Shown here one piece after another: positions 60,709-64,000 of a stretch of DNA of 64,000 nucleotides (its first letter is position 1; each line of letters begins with the position of its first letter). The notes below the pieces were generated by a model, which saw nothing but the letters and a program-made list of their open reading frames with translations, was not told where the DNA came from and did no database searches. The DNA comes from Natrinema versiforme JCM 10478 (GTDB lineage: Archaea > Halobacteriota > Halobacteria > Halobacteriales > Natrialbaceae), in the NCBI RefSeq assembly GCF_000337195.1, contig NZ_AOID01000031.1, positions 71,273 through 135,272 of the forward strand, in the 5' to 3' direction. The position numbers were made by a program, and so were the translations under genes.

Positions 60709-62302
60709 CGTCGATCTGCTGCTCCCGCTGTTGATCGCCACGCCGATCCTCGCGGCGACGCTGCCGATCGCGCTCGGCCTGCGGTTCGACCGCACTGGAT
60801 GGCCCGTCGCGGGACTCACCACGCTCGGGCTGTTCGCCGGCGCTGCGGTCCTCGCGAGCGAGGTCTACGCTGGCAACGAAGCAGTGACCCACGAACTCGG
60901 CGGCTACCCCCGCGAGTACGGGATCGAACTCGTCGCCGACGAGTTCTCGATGCTGATCGTCCTGCTCGTGACCGCCGTCGCCACCGGCGTCCTCGCATAC
61001 ACGCGTCGGGGCGGCCCGCGCGGAAACACGTTCTACACCGCCTACCTGCTGCTGGTCGGCGGCCTGCTCGGCATCTCGCTGACCGGCGACGTGTTCAACC
61101 TCTTCGTCTTCCTCGAGATCACGAGCCTCGCGACCTACGCGCTGGTCGCCAGCGGCGACGGCCCCGAGTCGGCGGTCGCCGCCCTGAAGTATCTGATCTT
61201 GGGGACCGTCGCCGCGTCGATGTACCTGATCGGCGTCGCCTTCGTGTTCATGGCGACGGGGACGCTCAACATGGTCGAACTCGCTGAGGCGATTCCGGGG
61301 GCAGAGGCACAGACCTTGATTCACGCCGGCTTTGCGTTCATGGTCGTCGGCTTCGCCGTCAAGGTCGCCCAGTGGCCGCTGCACACGTGGCAACCGAGCG
61401 CCTACCGGCAGGCTCCCGACGGCGTGACGCCGCTGATCGCGGCGCTCGTCTCGACGGCGTCGGCCTACGCGTTCGGCCGGCTGATCGTCACCGTCTTCGA
61501 GGTCGAGTACCTCGCGACGATGCCCAACGCCGCCGCGGTCGTCCTCATGATCGGCTGCGTGAGCGTCCTCGCGGGCACCGTCCTCGCCGTGATCCAGACC
61601 GAGGTCAAACGCATGCTCGCGTACTCGTCGGTCTCGCAGTTCGGGCTGGTCGTGGCCGCCTACGGGGTCGTCATCGCCGGCAACTCCGAGACGGCCTTCG
61701 TCGGTGCCGCGATCCACCTCGTCGGCCACGGCCTGCTGAAAGCCGGCCTCTTCCTCGGGGCTGCACTCGTCGCGGCGAGCTACGGAGCCCGCACCGTCGA
61801 CGAGTACGCCGGCCTCGCCACGGAGCGCCCGGTCATCGCCGGGTCCATAGCCGTGCTCCTGTTCGCGCTCGTCGGCGTCCCGCCGGGTATCGGCTTCGTC
61901 AGCAAGTGGTACATCGCGCTGGGTGCCGTCGAGTCCCAGCTCTGGCCCGTCGCCGCCGTGATCTTCCTCAGTACCATGCTCACCTTAGCCTACGCCGCCC
62001 GCCTGCTCGAGAAGATGTACTTCACGCCGCCCGCGGCGGTCGACCGACCGCACGCGCCGGGAGCGGTGGCGACCGACGGCGGTGACGCCGATCGCGACGA
62101 CTCCGCCGCCGATCCGGACCTCGACGGGAACGGAACCGCGACCGCTGCCGACGCGATCCGCGGCGGGGAGACGCGGGACCCCGTTTCGACCGGCATGGTC
62201 GCGATCGTCGTCGTCGCCGCGCTCGCTGCCGTCGCGCTCGGATTCGCCGGCGGCACGCTCGCCGACTTGCTCTCGCCGTTCCTCACGGAGGTGTTCAACT
62301 AA
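60701..62302 (+). CDS. mnhD: Na+/H+ antiporter subunit D (MnhD/MrpD, proton-conducting)
   Basis: 533 residues, about 14 membrane helices of the NuoN/NuoM/MrpD class. Key residues: LFVFLEITSLATYALVA with the conserved Glu of TM5, GFAVKVAQWPLHTWQPSAYR with the conserved Lys in TM7, and VIQTEVKRMLAYSSVSQFGL with its Lys. A soluble Asp/Ala-rich insert (about 450-500) precedes the last helix. The stop overlaps the next ATG by one base (TAATG at 62300-62304). Confidence 0.92.
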   Translation: MSNVDLLLPLLIATPILAATLPIALGLRFDRTGWPVAGLTTLGLFAGAAVLASEVYAGNEAVTHELGGYPREYGIELVADEFSMLIVLLVTAVATGVLAYTRRGGPRGNTFYTAYLLLVGGLLGISLTGDVFNLFVFLEITSLATYALVASGDGPESAVAALKYLILGTVAASMYLIGVAFVFMATGTLNMVELAEAIPGAEAQTLIHAGFAFMVVGFAVKVAQWPLHTWQPSAYRQAPDGVTPLIAALVSTASAYAFGRLIVTVFEVEYLATMPNAAAVVLMIGCVSVLAGTVLAVIQTEVKRMLAYSSVSQFGLVVAAYGVVIAGNSETAFVGAAIHLVGHGLLKAGLFLGAALVAASYGARTVDEYAGLATERPVIAGSIAVLLFALVGVPPGIGFVSKWYIALGAVESQLWPVAAVIFLSTMLTLAYAARLLEKMYFTPPAAVDRPHAPGAVATDGGDADRDDSAADPDLDGNGTATAADAIRGGETRDPVSTGMVAIVVVAALAAVALGFAGGTLADLLSPFLTEVFN

Positions 62303-63972
62303 TGGTTGCAGACATCCGACCGCTCGCCGCCGTGTTGGTGTCGGCGGTCGCCATCGTCCTGATCGTCGCGTCGCATCGCCGACCGAACCTCCGCGAGGGC
62401 TGGTCCGTCCTGGCCGCCCTCGCGAAGTTCGCCATCGTGGCGAGCATGCTCCCCGCCGTCATGGACGGCACCGTCTTCCGGTGGAGTCTCGCGGACTCGA
62501 CGGGGATCCAGTTCCTCGAGGGGATCGACTTCGCCCTGCGGGCCGACCCGCTTGGCATCTTCTTCGCCCTGCTCGCGAGCTTCCTCTGGATCTTCACGTC
62601 GTTTTACGCGACGGGGTACATGCGCGGGCTCGACGAACACTCCCAGACGCGGTTCTTCGCGTCGTTCGCGGCCAGCCTCTCCGCCGCCGTCGGGATCGCC
62701 TTCGCGGCGAACCTGGTGACGATCTTCGTTTTCTACGAACTGCTGTCGCTCGTGACCTACCCGCTGGTCGCCCACAACGAGGACAGCGAGGCCCGCATCG
62801 CCGGTCGAAAGTACCTGACCTACACGTTCTTCGGCGGCGGGGTCTTCCTGCTCGCCGGCACGGTCCTGATCTACTGGCTAACGGGGCTGGTCGGCGGGCC
62901 GACCCTCGCCTTCGAGGCGGGCGGCATGGAGGCGCTGGCCGCGGCCGCACAGGTCGAGCCGGTCTACGCGCAGGCCGCCTTCTTCCTGCTTATCGCCGGC
63001 TTCGGCGTCAAGGCCGCGCTGATGCCGATCCACTCGTGGCTCGCCGACGCGATGGTCGCGCCGACCCCCGTCTCCGGCTTGCTCCACGCGGTCGCAGTCG
63101 TCAAGTCCGGTGCCTTCGGCATCGCTCGCGTCATCCTCGAGGTCTACGGACCCGGGCTGATCCACGACCTGCCGCTGGACGTGCCCGGAATCGGCGAGGT
63201 CGGGCTGAACATCCCGGTCGCCCTCGTCGCCGCGTTCACGCTGACCGCGGCGAGTGTCATCGCCTTGCGCAAGGACCACCTCAAGCGCCGGCTCGCCTAC
63301 TCGACGACGGCACAGCTCTCCTACATCGTGCTCGGACTCTCGATGTTACATCCCTACGCGATGGTCGGGGCGTTGTTCCACATTCCCGCGCACGCGTTCG
63401 CGAAACTCACGCTGTTCTTCTGTGCGGGCTCGATCCACGTCGAGACCCACACGGACTACATCAGCGAGATGGCCGGCATCGGGAAGCGGATGCCGCTGAC
63501 GATGACCGCCTTTACCGTCGGTGCGGCCGGGATGGCCGGGCTGCCGCCGCTTGCCGGTTTCGTCAGCAAGTTCTACATGCTGATCGGGGCCGGCTACATG
63601 GGCGGCGAGTACTGGCTGTTCGCCGGCGCACTGCTGCTCTCGGCCGTGCTCAACATCGGCTACTTCTGGCCGGTCGTCTACACCGCCTTCTTCGAGAGCG
63701 AGGACCGGCACAACGCCAAACCGTTCCTCGAGTTCCCCGGAGGCGGCCTGCTCCAGTCCGACGGGAGCGAGCCGGACGACGGCCACGTCGCCACCGACGG
63801 GGGCGAACGACCCGATAGCGAACGCGAGCGAAGCGAGACGGCCGAGGAAACGGATGCTGAGGCCACGGGAGACGAAACGTTCGAGTACGCCGTCGACCAG
63901 AACCCGAGCGATCACACGGTGTCCGACGGGGATGATTCGACGGGCGAGTCCGTCGACGCCACGGACCACCAC
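62302..63972 (+). CDS. Second proton-conducting antiporter subunit (MrpA/MrpD-like), 3' end lost
   Basis: At least 557 residues, with no stop codon before the window end. It belongs to the NuoL/NuoM/MrpA-type family: LVTIFVFYELLSLVTYPLVA with the conserved Glu, FGVKAALMPIHSWLADAMVA with the Lys, HAVAVVKSGAFGI, and LAYSTTAQLSYIVLGLSMLH. The ~100 residues after residue 470 are an acidic soluble region. The frame continues past 63972 as LSLIHISER, which is translated sequencing adapter, so the real C-terminus is unknown. The ATG at 62302 overlaps the mnhD stop (TAATG). Last visible gene of the mrp operon. Confidence 0.85.
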
Positions 63973-64000
63973 CTGTCTCTTATACACATCTCTGAGCGGG
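63973..64000. other. Nextera/Tn5 mosaic-end adapter sequence at the window end
   Basis: Bases 63973-63991 read CTGTCTCTTATACACATCT, the exact 19-bp Tn5 mosaic end of Nextera libraries (reverse complement). The last nine bases, CTGAGCGGG, do not continue the antiporter gene in any recognisable way and resemble a degraded adapter continuation. This is laboratory sequence, not genome. Confidence 0.93.

Overview
The window is a GC-rich stretch of chromosome from a halophilic archaeon (class Halobacteria). This follows from the strongly acidic proteins, a TFB-type initiation factor, Tat signal peptides on secreted proteins, archaeal-only families (DUF7344, DUF7563, CbtAB, HerA and XPB types) and frequent TATA boxes placed so that transcripts would be leaderless. 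The CTCGAG-rich codon use resembles Natrialbaceae, but that placement is only an impression. No rRNA, tRNA or CRISPR array was seen.

Layout. 1-3779: the 3' part of glmS (cut by the window edge), an IS605-type end relic, a small zinc-finger protein and glmM. 4171-8496: a small HTH regulator, then a FemAB/GNAT-like protein, an alkaline-phosphatase-superfamily protein and a DegT-like protein, which start a surface-polysaccharide region. 8567-13664: housekeeping genes (HerA-like ATPase, XPB helicase, TFB). 14486-18329: a DUF7344 regulator, a Gfo/Idh oxidoreductase and a flippase. 18819-22546: two Tat-exported parallel beta-helix proteins in opposite orientation. 23050-45693: the main glycan region, with a polytopic membrane protein, a PP-loop enzyme, a PAS histidine kinase, a second phosphatase-superfamily protein, a polysaccharide deacetylase, a Gfo/Idh-DUF362-SDR operon, a TumE-like toxin/antitoxin candidate, GT4 and DUF354 glycosyltransferases, and an operon that looks like WbpD-WbpE-WbpB-WbpA plus a GT2. 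43873-51393: small DNA-binding proteins (DUF7344, PadR, wHTH) and a low-complexity surface protein with about 40 N-glycosylation sequons. 51869-57298: a sugar-nucleotide epimerase, dihydroorotase, PyrD and a CbtB-CbtA-ferredoxin operon. 57555-end: an Mrp/Mnh Na+/H+ antiporter operon whose last gene runs into a sequencing-adapter artefact at 63973.

How it fits together. GlmS and GlmM supply glucosamine-1-phosphate for UDP-GlcNAc. The wbp-like operon is predicted to turn UDP-GlcNAc into UDP-2,3-diacetamido-2,3-dideoxy-glucuronate. Glycosyltransferases, flippase and deacetylase would build, export and trim glycan, and the sequon-rich protein is a plausible acceptor.

Main novel signal. A ten-base element, consensus ATAACAAAGC, sits at the BRE/TATA position (23-29 nt before a possible initiation codon) for most glycan-region genes, including two divergent pairs. 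In three cases that first ATG opens a 14-21-residue leader ORF whose TGA overlaps the ATG of the main gene (ATGA). This points to a dedicated promoter class with translationally coupled leader ORFs.
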